This document shows positions 1-6,728 of a DNA stretch of 7,845 nt, piece after piece; the stretch's first letter is position 1, and each line of letters opens with the position of its first letter. The notes beneath the pieces are model-generated. The model was not told where the DNA came from, did no database searches, and saw nothing but the letters and a program-made list of their open reading frames with translations. Origin of the DNA: Microbacterium sp. p3-SID336 (GTDB lineage: Bacteria > Actinomycetota > Actinomycetes > Actinomycetales > Microbacteriaceae); the NCBI RefSeq assembly GCF_025143365.1, contig NZ_JALXPE010000095.1, positions 1 to 7,845 of the forward strand, read 5' to 3'. A program made the position numbers and the translations under genes.

Positions 1-3000
1 GAGCGTGACGGCAGCGCGGATCAGCGTGGCCTGCTCGGTGGCATGCACCTTCGACGAACCCGTCGCGGGCGACGCGGAGGCCGGACGAGAGATGTTCCGG
101 AAGCTGCGGTCGCCGGGGACGTCCGCGAATGCGAGCGCCAGGAACGGCCAGGCTCCCTGGTTCTCCGGCTCCTCCTGCACCCACACCAGCTCGGCGTTCG
201 GGTACGAATCGGTGATGGCCTTCAGCTCGTCGATCGGCGTCGGGTACAGCTGCTCCATGCGCACGAGCGCGATCTCCGGGTTCGGGTTCTTCTCGAGCTC
301 GGCGCGCAGGTCCCAGTGCACCTTGCCGGAGTGGACGAGCACGCGCTTCACGGCGGAGCGGTCCAGACCGCGGTCGTCGTCGATGACCGGCTCGAAGCGA
401 CCCTGCGTGAACGCCTCCACCGGGCTCGTCGCACCGCGCAGGCGCAGCATCGCCTTCGGGGTGAACACGATGAGCGGCTTGCGCGGACGGGCGTAGGCCT
501 GACGGCGCAGCAGGTGGAAGTGCGACGCGGGCGTCGACGGCCGCGCGACGATCATGTTCTCCTGGGCGCACAGCTGCAGGAACCGCTCGATGCGTGCCGA
601 GGAGTGGTCCGGCCCCTGGCCCTCGTAGCCGTGGGGGAGCAGCAGCGTGACGCTGGACTGCTGACCCCACTTCTGCTCCGCGGCCGAGATGTACTCGTCG
701 ATGACCGACTGGGCGCCGTTGACGAAGTCGCCGAACTGCGCCTCCCAGAGCACGAGCGCCTCGGGAGCCTCCACCGAGTAGCCGTACTCGAAGCCGAGCG
801 CGGCGTACTCGCTGAGCAGCGAGTCGTACACGAAGAACCGGCCCTGCGCGTCGGACAGGTTCGACAGCGGCAGCCACTCCTGGCCGTTCGCCCTGTCGTG
901 CAGAGCGGCGTGACGCTGCACGAACGTGCCGCGACGCGAGTCCTGACCGGCGAGGCGCACGGGAGTGCCCTCGACGAGCAGCGACCCGAAGGCGAGCAGC
1001 TCGCCGAAGCCCCAGTCGACGTTCCCGTTGCGGCTCATGTCGAGGCGCTTCTCCAGCAGCTGCTGGATCTTCGGGTGCACCGTGAAGCCCTCGGGCTTGT
1101 TCACGAACGCGTCGCCGATGAGCTGGATGACCTCGGCGGGGACGCCGGTGACCTCGGGCGCGCCCACCTGGTCTTCGACCGGCGGGGCCTCGGGCGCGAT
1201 CGGCGTCGCACCGGTCTCGGCGGCGTGCGTCTCGGCGAAGGCGATCTCCAGGCGGTTCTGGAAGTCGGCCTTGGCCTCGTCGTACTCCTCCTCGGTGATG
1301 TCACCGCGACCGACCAGCGACTCCGTGTAGAGGCGGCGTACGGAGCGCTTGGCCTGGATGAGGTCGGTCATCAGCGGCTGGGTCATCGACGGGTCGTCGC
1401 CCTCGTTGTGACCGCGGCGGCGGTAGCAGACGAGGTCGATCACGACGTCGCGGTGGAACCGCTCGCGGTACTCGAACGCCAGCTGGGCGACGTGGATGAC
1501 GGCCTCGGGGTCGTCGCCGTTCACATGGAAGATCGGCGCCTGGATGGTCTTGGCGACGTCGGTGGCGTACACGGAGGTGCGCGCGTCGCTCGGCGTCGTG
1601 GTGAAGCCCACCTGGTTGTTCACGACCACGTGGATCGTGCCGCCCGTGCGGTAGCCGCGCAGCTGCGACATCTGCAGGGTCTCCACGACGACGCCCTGGC
1701 CGGCGAAGGCCGCGTCGCCGTGCACCAGGATCGGCAGCCACGCGAACGTGCCGATGGGCTTGCGGTCCTGCTTGGCGCGGACGATGCCCTCCAGGACGCC
1801 GTCGACCGTCTCCAGGTGCGAGGGGTTGGCGGCGAGGTACACCGGCAGGGACGAGCCGTCGTCGGCGACGAACGTGCCCTCGGTCCCCAGGTGGTACTTC
1901 ACGTCGCCGGAGCCGCGCTGGTTGCCCGGCATCTGCGTGCCCTCGAACTCGCGGAACACCTGGCCATAGGTCTTGCCGGCGATGTTCGTGAGCACGTTCA
2001 GGCGACCGCGGTGGGCCATGCCGATCGCGGCGCCCTCGAGCCCGGCCGTCGCCGCGCCCTGCAGGATCTCGTCGAGCAGCGGGATGAGCGACTCGCCGCC
2101 CTCGAGCGAGAAGCGCTTCTGGCCGACGAACTTCGTCTGCAGGAAGGTCTCGAAGGCCTCGGCCTCGTTCAGCTTGCGGAGGACGCGGAGCTGCTCGTCG
2201 TGGCCGGGCTTCTGGTACTTGACCTCCACCTTCTCCTGGAACCAGCGGCGCTGCTCCGGGTCCTGGATGTGCATGTACTCGATGCCGAGCGTGCGGCAGT
2301 ACGAGTCGCGCAGCACGCCGAGGATGTCGCGGAGCTTGGCCACGCGGCGCCCGCCGAAGCCGCCGGTGACGAACTCGCGGTCCAGGTCCCAGAACGTGAG
2401 GCCGTGGCTCTCGATCTCCAGGTCCGGGTGCGAGCGCTGCCGGTACTCGAGCGGGTCGATGTCGGCCATCAGGTGACCGCGGACGCGGAAGGAGTTGATC
2501 AGCTCCTGCACGCGCGACTGCTTGTCGACGCGCTCGGCGAGGTCCACCGCGATGTCGGGGTTCCAGCGGATCGGCGCGTACGGGATGCGCAGCGCGGCGA
2601 AGATGTCGTCGTAGAAGCCGCGCTGCCCGATCAGCAGCTCGTGCACCTTCTTGAGGAACTCGCCGGACCCGGCACCCTGGATCACGCGGTGGTCGTAGGT
2701 GCTGGTGAGCGTGATGGTCTTGCCGATCGCGAGCTCGTTGAGCGTCTTCTCGCTCGCGCCCTGGAACTCGGCGGGGTACTCGAGGGCGCCGGCGCCGATG
2801 ATGCAGCCCTGGCCCTTCATCAGACGCGGCACGGAGTGCACGGTGCCGATGCCGCCCGGGTTGGTCAGCGAGACCGTGGTGCCCTGGAAGTCGGTCGCGG
2901 TGAGCTTGTTGCTGCGCGCGCGCGTGACCAGGTCCTCGTAGGCGGCGAGGTACTCGGTGAAGGTCATGGTGTCGGCGCGCTTGATGCTGGGCACCATGAG

Positions 3001-3681
3001 GGCGCGCGTACCGTCCGGCTTCGGCAGGTCGATCGCGATGCCGAGGTTGACGTGCGCCGGGGCGACGACGGAGGGCTTGCCGTCGATCTCGGCGTAGAAC
3101 ACGTTCTGACTGCGGAACTCGTCCAGCGTGCGGATGAGCGCCCAGCCGATCAGGTGCGTGAAGCTGACCTTGCCGCCGCGCGTGCGGGCCATGTGGTTGT
3201 TGATGACGATGCGGTTGTCGATCATCAGCTTCGCGGGGACCGTGCGGACGCTCGTCGCAGTGGGGACCGTGAGCGACTCGTCCATGTTCGCGGCGAGCGT
3301 CTTCGGAAGGCCGCGGAGCGGCGTGACCTTGTCCTCTTCGGAGGTGTCGACGGGCTCCTTCGACTCCGGCTTGGGCTTGGGCGCCTGCGCGGGGATGGGA
3401 GCGGCTGCTGCGGGCTTCGCCGTGGTGCGGGCCACGGGCTGCGCGCCGATCACGGGGATGGGCGCGGTCACCGGATGAGCCGGCTGGTTCGACTCAGCGG
3501 GAGCCGCCGCCGGCACTGCGCCCGCCGCGGTGACCTCGGAGTGGTACTGCTCGAGAATCGGCCACCACTCCTTGTCGACCGAGTCGCGGTTCTCCTTGAA
3601 CTGCTCGTAGAGCTCTTCGACGAGCCAGGAGTTGGCTCCGAACCCCCCGTCGCCACCGACGCCGGTCACCTGGTTCGACAC
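1..3681 (-). CDS. kgd: Multifunctional 2-oxoglutarate dehydrogenase E1/E2 (Kgd/OdhA), 3' end cut by window
   Basis: ThDP-dependent 2-oxoglutarate dehydrogenase/decarboxylase of the TCA cycle, fused to an E2-type succinyltransferase domain. In actinobacteria this protein works with AceF and Lpd, because it has no lipoyl domain of its own, and it is inhibited by the FHA protein GarA/OdhI (family knowledge). The visible 1227 codons read without a stop. Order: an N-terminal helix (FGANSWLVEELYEQF, about residues 14-28); an Ala/Pro/Lys linker (about 50-115); an acyltransferase domain with YDHRVIQG, catalytic His331; the E1 domain with AHRGR (His557), NPSHLE (His622), the ThDP/Mg motif GDAAFAGQG (Asp656) and NNQ (Asn688-Asn689), then GHNEGDDPS and GQDSRRGTF. 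The E2 motif has Gln where DHRxxDG has Asp, as is usual in Kgd. The M. tuberculosis protein is about 1231 residues, so probably only a few codons and the stop are missing. GTG at 3681-3679 is the start: an in-frame TAG lies two codons upstream. Divergent from guaB1. Confidence 0.96.
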   Translation of the reverse strand, partial: MSNQVTGVGGDGGFGANSWLVEELYEQFKENRDSVDKEWWPILEQYHSEVTAAGAVPAAAPAESNQPAHPVTAPIPVIGAQPVARTTAKPAAAAPIPAQAPKPKPESKEPVDTSEEDKVTPLRGLPKTLAANMDESLTVPTATSVRTVPAKLMIDNRIVINNHMARTRGGKVSFTHLIGWALIRTLDEFRSQNVFYAEIDGKPSVVAPAHVNLGIAIDLPKPDGTRALMVPSIKRADTMTFTEYLAAYEDLVTRARSNKLTATDFQGTTVSLTNPGGIGTVHSVPRLMKGQGCIIGAGALEYPAEFQGASEKTLNELAIGKTITLTSTYDHRVIQGAGSGEFLKKVHELLIGQRGFYDDIFAALRIPYAPIRWNPDIAVDLAERVDKQSRVQELINSFRVRGHLMADIDPLEYRQRSHPDLEIESHGLTFWDLDREFVTGGFGGRRVAKLRDILGVLRDSYCRTLGIEYMHIQDPEQRRWFQEKVEVKYQKPGHDEQLRVLRKLNEAEAFETFLQTKFVGQKRFSLEGGESLIPLLDEILQGAATAGLEGAAIGMAHRGRLNVLTNIAGKTYGQVFREFEGTQMPGNQRGSGDVKYHLGTEGTFVADDGSSLPVYLAANPSHLETVDGVLEGIVRAKQDRKPIGTFAWLPILVHGDAAFAGQGVVVETLQMSQLRGYRTGGTIHVVVNNQVGFTTTPSDARTSVYATDVAKTIQAPIFHVNGDDPEAVIHVAQLAFEYRERFHRDVVIDLVCYRRRGHNEGDDPSMTQPLMTDLIQAKRSVRRLYTESLVGRGDITEEEYDEAKADFQNRLEIAFAETHAAETGATPIAPEAPPVEDQVGAPEVTGVPAEVIQLIGDAFVNKPEGFTVHPKIQQLLEKRLDMSRNGNVDWGFGELLAFGSLLVEGTPVRLAGQDSRRGTFVQRHAALHDRANGQEWLPLSNLSDAQGRFFVYDSLLSEYAALGFEYGYSVEAPEALVLWEAQFGDFVNGAQSVIDEYISAAEQKWGQQSSVTLLLPHGYEGQGPDHSSARIERFLQLCAQENMIVARPSTPASHFHLLRRQAYARPRKPLIVFTPKAMLRLRGATSPVEAFTQGRFEPVIDDDRGLDRSAVKRVLVHSGKVHWDLRAELEKNPNPEIALVRMEQLYPTPIDELKAITDSYPNAELVWVQEEPENQGAWPFLALAFADVPGDRSFRNISRPASASPATGSSKVHATEQATLIRAAVTL

Positions 3682-3690
3682 GCTCTATCG

Positions 3691-3696
3691 CCCTCT
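3691..3696 (-). promoter_or_regulatory. Ribosome-binding site of kgd
   Basis: On the minus strand AGAGGG lies 9 nt before the GTG at 3681. An ATG at 3701-3699 is out of frame with kgd, and an in-frame TAG at 3687-3685 excludes any start further upstream. This site therefore supports GTG at 3681 as the start. Confidence 0.6.
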
Positions 3697-3768
3697 TTCA
3701 TCGCTGAAGATCTCCGGTGCGGAGGCACGACGCAGGATGCGTTCGGGCGCGCACACTCTCGACCACCA

Positions 3769-3774
3769 AGCCTA
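3769..3774 (-). promoter_or_regulatory. Candidate -10 element for kgd
   Basis: The minus strand reads TAGGCT here, matching the actinobacterial TANNNT pattern. A transcript would start near 3762 and carry a leader of about 80 nt. No convincing -35 hexamer is seen; the nearest candidate (TCGACG, 3800-3795) is 20 nt away, longer than the usual 16-19. The assignment is a pattern match without support from expression data. Confidence 0.35.
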
Positions 3775-3783
3775 ACCTGTTTC

Positions 3784-3791
3784 ACCCGGGT
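3784..3791. repeat. Short palindrome between the divergent kgd and guaB1 promoters
   Basis: ACCCGGGT is a perfect 8-bp palindrome, extendable to a 12-bp window with one mismatched pair (TCACCCGGGTAA). It lies just upstream of the kgd -10 candidate, in its spacer region, and about 40 bp before the guaB1 -10 candidate, where a repressor or activator could act on either gene. A CG-centred 8-mer is not rare in DNA of this composition, so an operator role is a guess. Confidence 0.2.
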
Positions 3792-3829
3792 AATCGTCGA
3801 AGCGCCCGCCCGTGCCGCCACGATCTGGG

Positions 3830-3835
3830 TACCGT
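3830..3835 (+). promoter_or_regulatory. -10 element placing guaB1 transcription start on its ATG (leaderless)
   Basis: TACCGT fits TANNNT and ends 6 nt before the ATG at 3842. With the usual -12 to -7 placement, +1 is exactly the A of the start codon. The only Shine-Dalgarno-like string (GGAGG, 3836-3840) is 1 nt from the ATG, too close to act as a normal ribosome-binding site. Together these point to a leaderless mRNA, which is common in actinobacteria. No clear -35 hexamer is visible. Confidence 0.5.
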
Positions 3836-3841
3836 GGAGGC

Positions 3842-5296
3842 ATGGAGTTCTCAGGCGCGCAGCCCACCGTCGATCTGACGTATTCGGACGTCTTCCTGGT
3901 GCCGCGCCGCTCGGCCGTCACCAGCCGGCTCCAGGTCGACCTGACACCGCACGACGGCACGCCCGCGACGCTGCCGCTCGTGGCCGCGAACATGAACTCG
4001 GTCACCGGTCCGCGCCTTGCGGCAGTGCTGGCGCGGCGCGGCGCTCTCGGTGTGCTGCCGCAGGATCTTCCGCTGCAGGAGCTGGACGCCGCGATCCGCG
4101 ATGTGAAGAGCCAGCCCGTGCTGTGGGACACACCGCTCGTGCTGCCGCCGCAGGCGACGGTGGCCGACGCGTTGCGCCTGCTCCCGGCGACGGCGGGGCA
4201 CGGCATCGTGGTGGCGGACGGCGTCGCCCCGATCGACGCGGACCGCATCCACGGGATCCTTCCGGCGACGCGCCTCGCCACGGCGCTGCCCGATGCGCAG
4301 CTGGGCGACCTCGTGCACCGCGGTACGCCCGCGATCGACGCCGACGACATCGGCTCGGAGCGGCACGCCTTCGACGTGATCACCGATGCCGGGGTGGAGA
4401 TGGTGACCGTCGTGCGCCACGGCCACCTCGTCGGCACGCTCAGCGCCCGCAGCGCCCTGCGCTCGACGCTGTACCGCCCGGCGGTCGATGCGGACGGGCG
4501 CCTCGCGGTCGCGGCGGCGGTCGGCATCAACGGCGACGTGGCGGCCAAGGCGAAGGCGCTCGCCGCGGCCGGCGTCGACGTCCTGGTGGTGGACACCGCG
4601 CACGGTCACCAGGAGGGCATGCTGCGCGCGCTGCAGACCGTGTCCGCACTCGGCCTCGGGCTCCCGATCGTCGCGGGCAACGTGGTCACAGCCGACGGCG
4701 TGCGCGACCTCGTGGACGCGGGCGCGACCATCCTGAAGGTCGGCGTGGGGCCGGGCGCGATGTGCACCACGCGGATGATGACGGCGGTGGGGCGGCCGCA
4801 GTTCAGCGCCGTGCTCGAGACCGCGCAGGCGGCAGCGGAGACCGGCGCGCACGTGTGGGCGGACGGTGGTGTGCGCTACCCCCGCGACGTCGCGCTCGCG
4901 CTCGCCGCGGGGGCGGCATCGGTCATGGTCGGCTCCTGGTTCGCGGGGACCATCGAGGCCCCTGGCGCATTGCAGCGCGACGCGGACGGACGGCTGTTCA
5001 AGGAGTCGTGGGGCATGGCGTCGACCAAGGCCGTGCAGGCGCGGTTCGGGCGCCTCGACGCGTACGAGCGGGCGCGCAAGGAGCTCTTCGCCGAGGGCAT
5101 CTCCTCCTCGAAGATCTACCTCGACCCGCTGCGCCCCGGGGTGGAGGATCTGCTCGACATGATCACCTCCGGCGTACGGTCGTCCTTCACGTACGCCGGC
5201 GCGGCGACCGTGCCGGAGTTCCACGAGCGGGCACTGGTCGGGCTCCAGTCCGCCGCGGGCTATGAGGAGGGCAAGGCGCTGCCGGTCAGCTGGTAG
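3842..5296 (+). CDS. guaB1: GuaB1-family IMPDH-like enzyme with CBS pair, probable GMP reductase
   Basis: A 484-residue (beta/alpha)8-barrel protein of the IMPDH/GMP reductase family. The closest relatives I recognise are the actinobacterial GuaB1 proteins (M. tuberculosis Rv1843c); the mycobacterial member has been described as an NADPH-dependent GMP reductase (GMP to IMP plus ammonia) with a regulatory CBS domain. Seen here: AANMNS near residues 48-53; a CBS-pair insert about 95-215; DTAHGH from Asp251; the nucleotide loop GPGAMCTTR with catalytic Cys308 and Thr310; ADGGVR with Asp341; VGSWFAGT; the GMPR-like string WGMAS at 390-394; and Glu418-Gly419. The Arg-Tyr dyad of the IMPDH flap is not visible where expected, which favours reductase over dehydrogenase. 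ATG 3842 is chosen over GTG 3812: the homology begins at [21 protein letters not shown], and the promoter places +1 on this ATG. The gene lies 112 bp before two CNNM genes and is divergent from kgd. Family is near certain; the exact reaction is inferred. Confidence 0.92.
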   Translation: MEFSGAQPTVDLTYSDVFLVPRRSAVTSRLQVDLTPHDGTPATLPLVAANMNSVTGPRLAAVLARRGALGVLPQDLPLQELDAAIRDVKSQPVLWDTPLVLPPQATVADALRLLPATAGHGIVVADGVAPIDADRIHGILPATRLATALPDAQLGDLVHRGTPAIDADDIGSERHAFDVITDAGVEMVTVVRHGHLVGTLSARSALRSTLYRPAVDADGRLAVAAAVGINGDVAAKAKALAAAGVDVLVVDTAHGHQEGMLRALQTVSALGLGLPIVAGNVVTADGVRDLVDAGATILKVGVGPGAMCTTRMMTAVGRPQFSAVLETAQAAAETGAHVWADGGVRYPRDVALALAAGAASVMVGSWFAGTIEAPGALQRDADGRLFKESWGMASTKAVQARFGRLDAYERARKELFAEGISSSKIYLDPLRPGVEDLLDMITSGVRSSFTYAGAATVPEFHERALVGLQSAAGYEEGKALPVSW

Positions 5297-5324
5297 CCGA
5301 GGGGACGGCCACGGCGTGTTTCTG

Positions 5325-5330
5325 TAGAAT
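5325..5330 (+). promoter_or_regulatory. Candidate -10 element for the CNNM gene pair
   Basis: TAGAAT is a good -10 match in the 112-bp gap after guaB1. A start near 5337 would give a leader of about 70 nt before the ATG at 5409. The -35 position (5302-5307, GGGACG, 17-bp spacer) matches only weakly. A near copy, TAGAAC at 5361-5366, lies 36 bp downstream; the shared 9-mer TGTAGAAYC (5323-5331 and 5359-5367) could mean tandem promoters. Read-through from guaB1 is also possible, since no convincing terminator separates the genes. Confidence 0.4.
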
Positions 5331-5340
5331 CGAGCGCACT

Positions 5341-5403
5341 ATGGACGACCCTCCCAGTTGTAGAACCTCGCCCCACCGTCCCGTTCTCTCCGCGGAGAGG
5401 TAG
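5341..5403 (+). CDS. Possible 20-codon leader ORF upstream of the first CNNM gene
   Basis: ATG at 5341 opens a frame of 20 codons (MDDPPSCRTSPHRPVLSAER) ending at TAG 5401-5403, 5 nt before the ATG of the membrane-protein gene. It begins only about 4 nt after the predicted transcription start, so it would be translated almost leaderless, and its last codons run through the hairpin that covers the downstream Shine-Dalgarno site. It resembles no protein I know and uses rare Arg codons (AGA, AGG). Its only support is position; a chance frame is quite possible. Confidence 0.2.
   Translation: MDDPPSCRTSPHRPVLSAER
5386..5399 (+). promoter_or_regulatory. Perfect 14-bp palindrome covering the Shine-Dalgarno site
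   Basis: CTCTCCGCGGAGAG is fully self-complementary. In RNA it gives a 5-bp stem (5386-5390 with 5395-5399) around a CGCG loop, plus a possible U5385-G5400 wobble pair. The 3' arm is the Shine-Dalgarno sequence of the gene starting at 5409, so the fold would hide the ribosome-binding site. As DNA it could instead be a protein-binding palindrome about 50 bp downstream of the predicted start. Confidence 0.45.
5394..5400 (+). promoter_or_regulatory. Ribosome-binding site of the first CNNM gene
   Basis: GGAGAGG lies 8 nt before the ATG at 5409, the right spacing for a Shine-Dalgarno site. It fixes that ATG as the start and forms the 3' arm of the palindrome at 5386-5399. Confidence 0.75.
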
Positions 5404-5408
5404 AGCTG

Positions 5409-6728
5409 ATGGATTACATCATGTTGGGCGTGGGGCTCCTGCTCACGGTCGGCACCGGCCTCTTCGTCGCGAGCGAGTTCGCGCTGGTGAACCTCGACCG
5501 GGCCGAACTCGAGGCGCGGCAGGCGCGCGGCGAGTCCCGTCTCTCGCTCACGATCAGCGCTCTCAAGCACACGTCGACCCATCTGTCGTCCGCGCAGCTC
5601 GGCATCACGCTGACCACGCTGCTCACCGGCTACACGATGGAGCCGGCGCTGTCGAACCTGCTGCGGCCGACCCTCGTGGCCTGGAGCATCCCGGAGGCCG
5701 CGGTCGCTCCGATCGCCACGGTGGTGGCGATGTTCGTCGCGACCGTGCTGTCGATGATCCTCGGCGAGCTCGTGCCGAAGAACTTCGCCCTGGCGCTCCC
5801 GCTGGCGACGGCCAAGCTCGTCATCCCGTTCCAGACCGCGTTCACGGCCGTGTTCCGGCCCGCGATCGTCGTGCTCAACGGCAGTGCGAACGGCGTGCTC
5901 CGCGGCATGGGCATCGAGCCCAAGGAGGAGCTCTCCGGTGCCAGGAGTGCGGAGGAGCTGTCCTCCCTCGTGCGGCGTTCCGCGAGCGCCGGCGTGCTCG
6001 AAGCCGACACGGCGACGCTCCTCGACCGCACTCTCACGTTCTCCCGCCTCACCGCCGCCGACGTCATGACCGCGCGGCCCAGCATGCACGCGATCGCCGC
6101 GGGCGACTCGGTCGACGACGTGATCCAGCTCGCGCGGCGCACGGGCCACAGCCGCTTCCCGGTCTTCGACGAGGACCTCGACGACATCACCGGCGTGGTG
6201 CACCTGAAGGCCGCGATCTCGGTGCCGCGCGAGCGTCGCGCTGAGGTGCCCGTCGGCGCCCTCGCGACCGATCCGCTGCGCGTCCCGGAGACCGCCCATG
6301 TCGACGCGCTGATCTCCGATCTGCGCGGCCGCGGCTACCAGCTCGCGGTCGTCGTGGACGAATACGGCGGCACGGCGGGCATCGTGACGCTCGAGGACCT
6401 CGTGGAGGAGCTGGTCGGCGAGGTGTCGGACGAGCACGATCGCACACGCGCCGGCATCATCCGCAACCGGGACGGCATCACGTTCCCCGGCGAGCTGCGA
6501 CCCGACGAGCTGCGCAGCCGCGCCGGCGTCGAGGTGCCGGAGGGCGATGTGTACGACACGGTCGGCGGCTACGTGATGAGCGTGCTCGAGCGCGTGCCCT
6601 CCGTCGGCGACGAGGTGCCGCTCGAGAGCGGCACGCTGCAGGTCGTGCGCATGGACGGCCGCCGCGTGGACCGGGTGCGCTACGTGCCGAGAGCCGACGC
6701 CGACGAGACCGAGGAGGCGACCCGATGA
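5409..6728 (+). CDS. CNNM/CorC-type membrane transporter with CBS pair and CorC/HlyC domain
   Basis: A 439-residue inner-membrane protein of the family often annotated 'hemolysin family protein' (TlyC, CorC, YhdP/MpfA). Characterised members take part in Mg2+ export, probably by Na+/Mg2+ exchange; haemolytic activity is doubtful. Domains: a CNNM (DUF21) membrane domain about residues 1-160, with a first helix holding ASEFALV, a second hydrophobic stretch at [13 protein letters not shown], a third from about 92, and the conserved GELVPKN at 119-125; CBS1 from about 220 (VMTARPS); CBS2 about 282-340 with [17 protein letters not shown] (Asp317); and a CorC/HlyC domain about 350-428 ([18 protein letters not shown]). 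Length is normal and all domains are intact. It overlaps the next gene by 4 nt. The order guaB1-CNNM-CNNM is as in M. tuberculosis Rv1843c-Rv1841c, making this the Rv1842c counterpart. The transported ion is inferred from the family. Confidence 0.93.
   Translation: MDYIMLGVGLLLTVGTGLFVASEFALVNLDRAELEARQARGESRLSLTISALKHTSTHLSSAQLGITLTTLLTGYTMEPALSNLLRPTLVAWSIPEAAVAPIATVVAMFVATVLSMILGELVPKNFALALPLATAKLVIPFQTAFTAVFRPAIVVLNGSANGVLRGMGIEPKEELSGARSAEELSSLVRRSASAGVLEADTATLLDRTLTFSRLTAADVMTARPSMHAIAAGDSVDDVIQLARRTGHSRFPVFDEDLDDITGVVHLKAAISVPRERRAEVPVGALATDPLRVPETAHVDALISDLRGRGYQLAVVVDEYGGTAGIVTLEDLVEELVGEVSDEHDRTRAGIIRNRDGITFPGELRPDELRSRAGVEVPEGDVYDTVGGYVMSVLERVPSVGDEVPLESGTLQVVRMDGRRVDRVRYVPRADADETEEATR
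6712..6717 (+). promoter_or_regulatory. Ribosome-binding site of the second CNNM gene, inside the first
   Basis: AGGAGG lies 7 nt before the ATG at 6725 and within the last codons of the upstream gene. The start and stop share ATGA (6725-6728), the usual arrangement for translational coupling, so the two membrane proteins are probably made in linked amounts. Confidence 0.75.

Noticed and set aside
3666..3701. 11-codon minus-strand frame (MKEGDRACRTR) overlapping the kgd start out of frame
   Set aside because: A frame this short arises easily by chance. Its GGAG is 10 nt away and weak, and kgd has its own adequate ribosome-binding site. An overlapping leader ORF lowering kgd translation cannot be excluded but has no positive support.
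3812..3841. GTG at 3812 as an upstream start for guaB1, adding 10 residues
   Set aside because: It has no Shine-Dalgarno site, the extra residues are not typical of the family, and the -10 element at 3830-3835 would lie inside the coding sequence.
3851..5224. 457-codon minus-strand frame opposite guaB1
   Set aside because: Low-complexity Arg/His/Val/Glu-rich translation with no recognisable domain; antisense shadow of a conserved gene.
43..5265. Open plus-strand frame of 1740 codons spanning the antisense of kgd, the intergenic region and an alternative frame of guaB1
   Set aside because: It is the exact-register antisense of kgd, open only because kgd avoids TTA, CTA and TCA. Its translation is Arg/Val/Ala/Asp/His-rich low-complexity sequence with no domain, and it crosses two genes with strong homology in other frames.
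5296..5309. Possible guaB1 terminator (GCCG / CGGC inverted repeat just after the stop)
   Set aside because: Only a 4-bp stem with no T tract; too weak to call, and read-through into the CNNM genes is plausible.
5302..5382. Long-range 7-bp inverted repeat, GGGACGG (5302-5308) and CCGTCCC (5376-5382), as a riboswitch-like fold
   Set aside because: A 7-bp match over 75 nt is expected by chance at this GC content, and the 5' arm lies upstream of the predicted transcription start. I recognise no known Mg2+ riboswitch (M-box, ykkC or yybP type) here.
5286..6437. 383-codon minus-strand frame opposite the first CNNM gene
   Set aside because: Same composition artefact; the opposite strand encodes a full-length family member with every expected motif.
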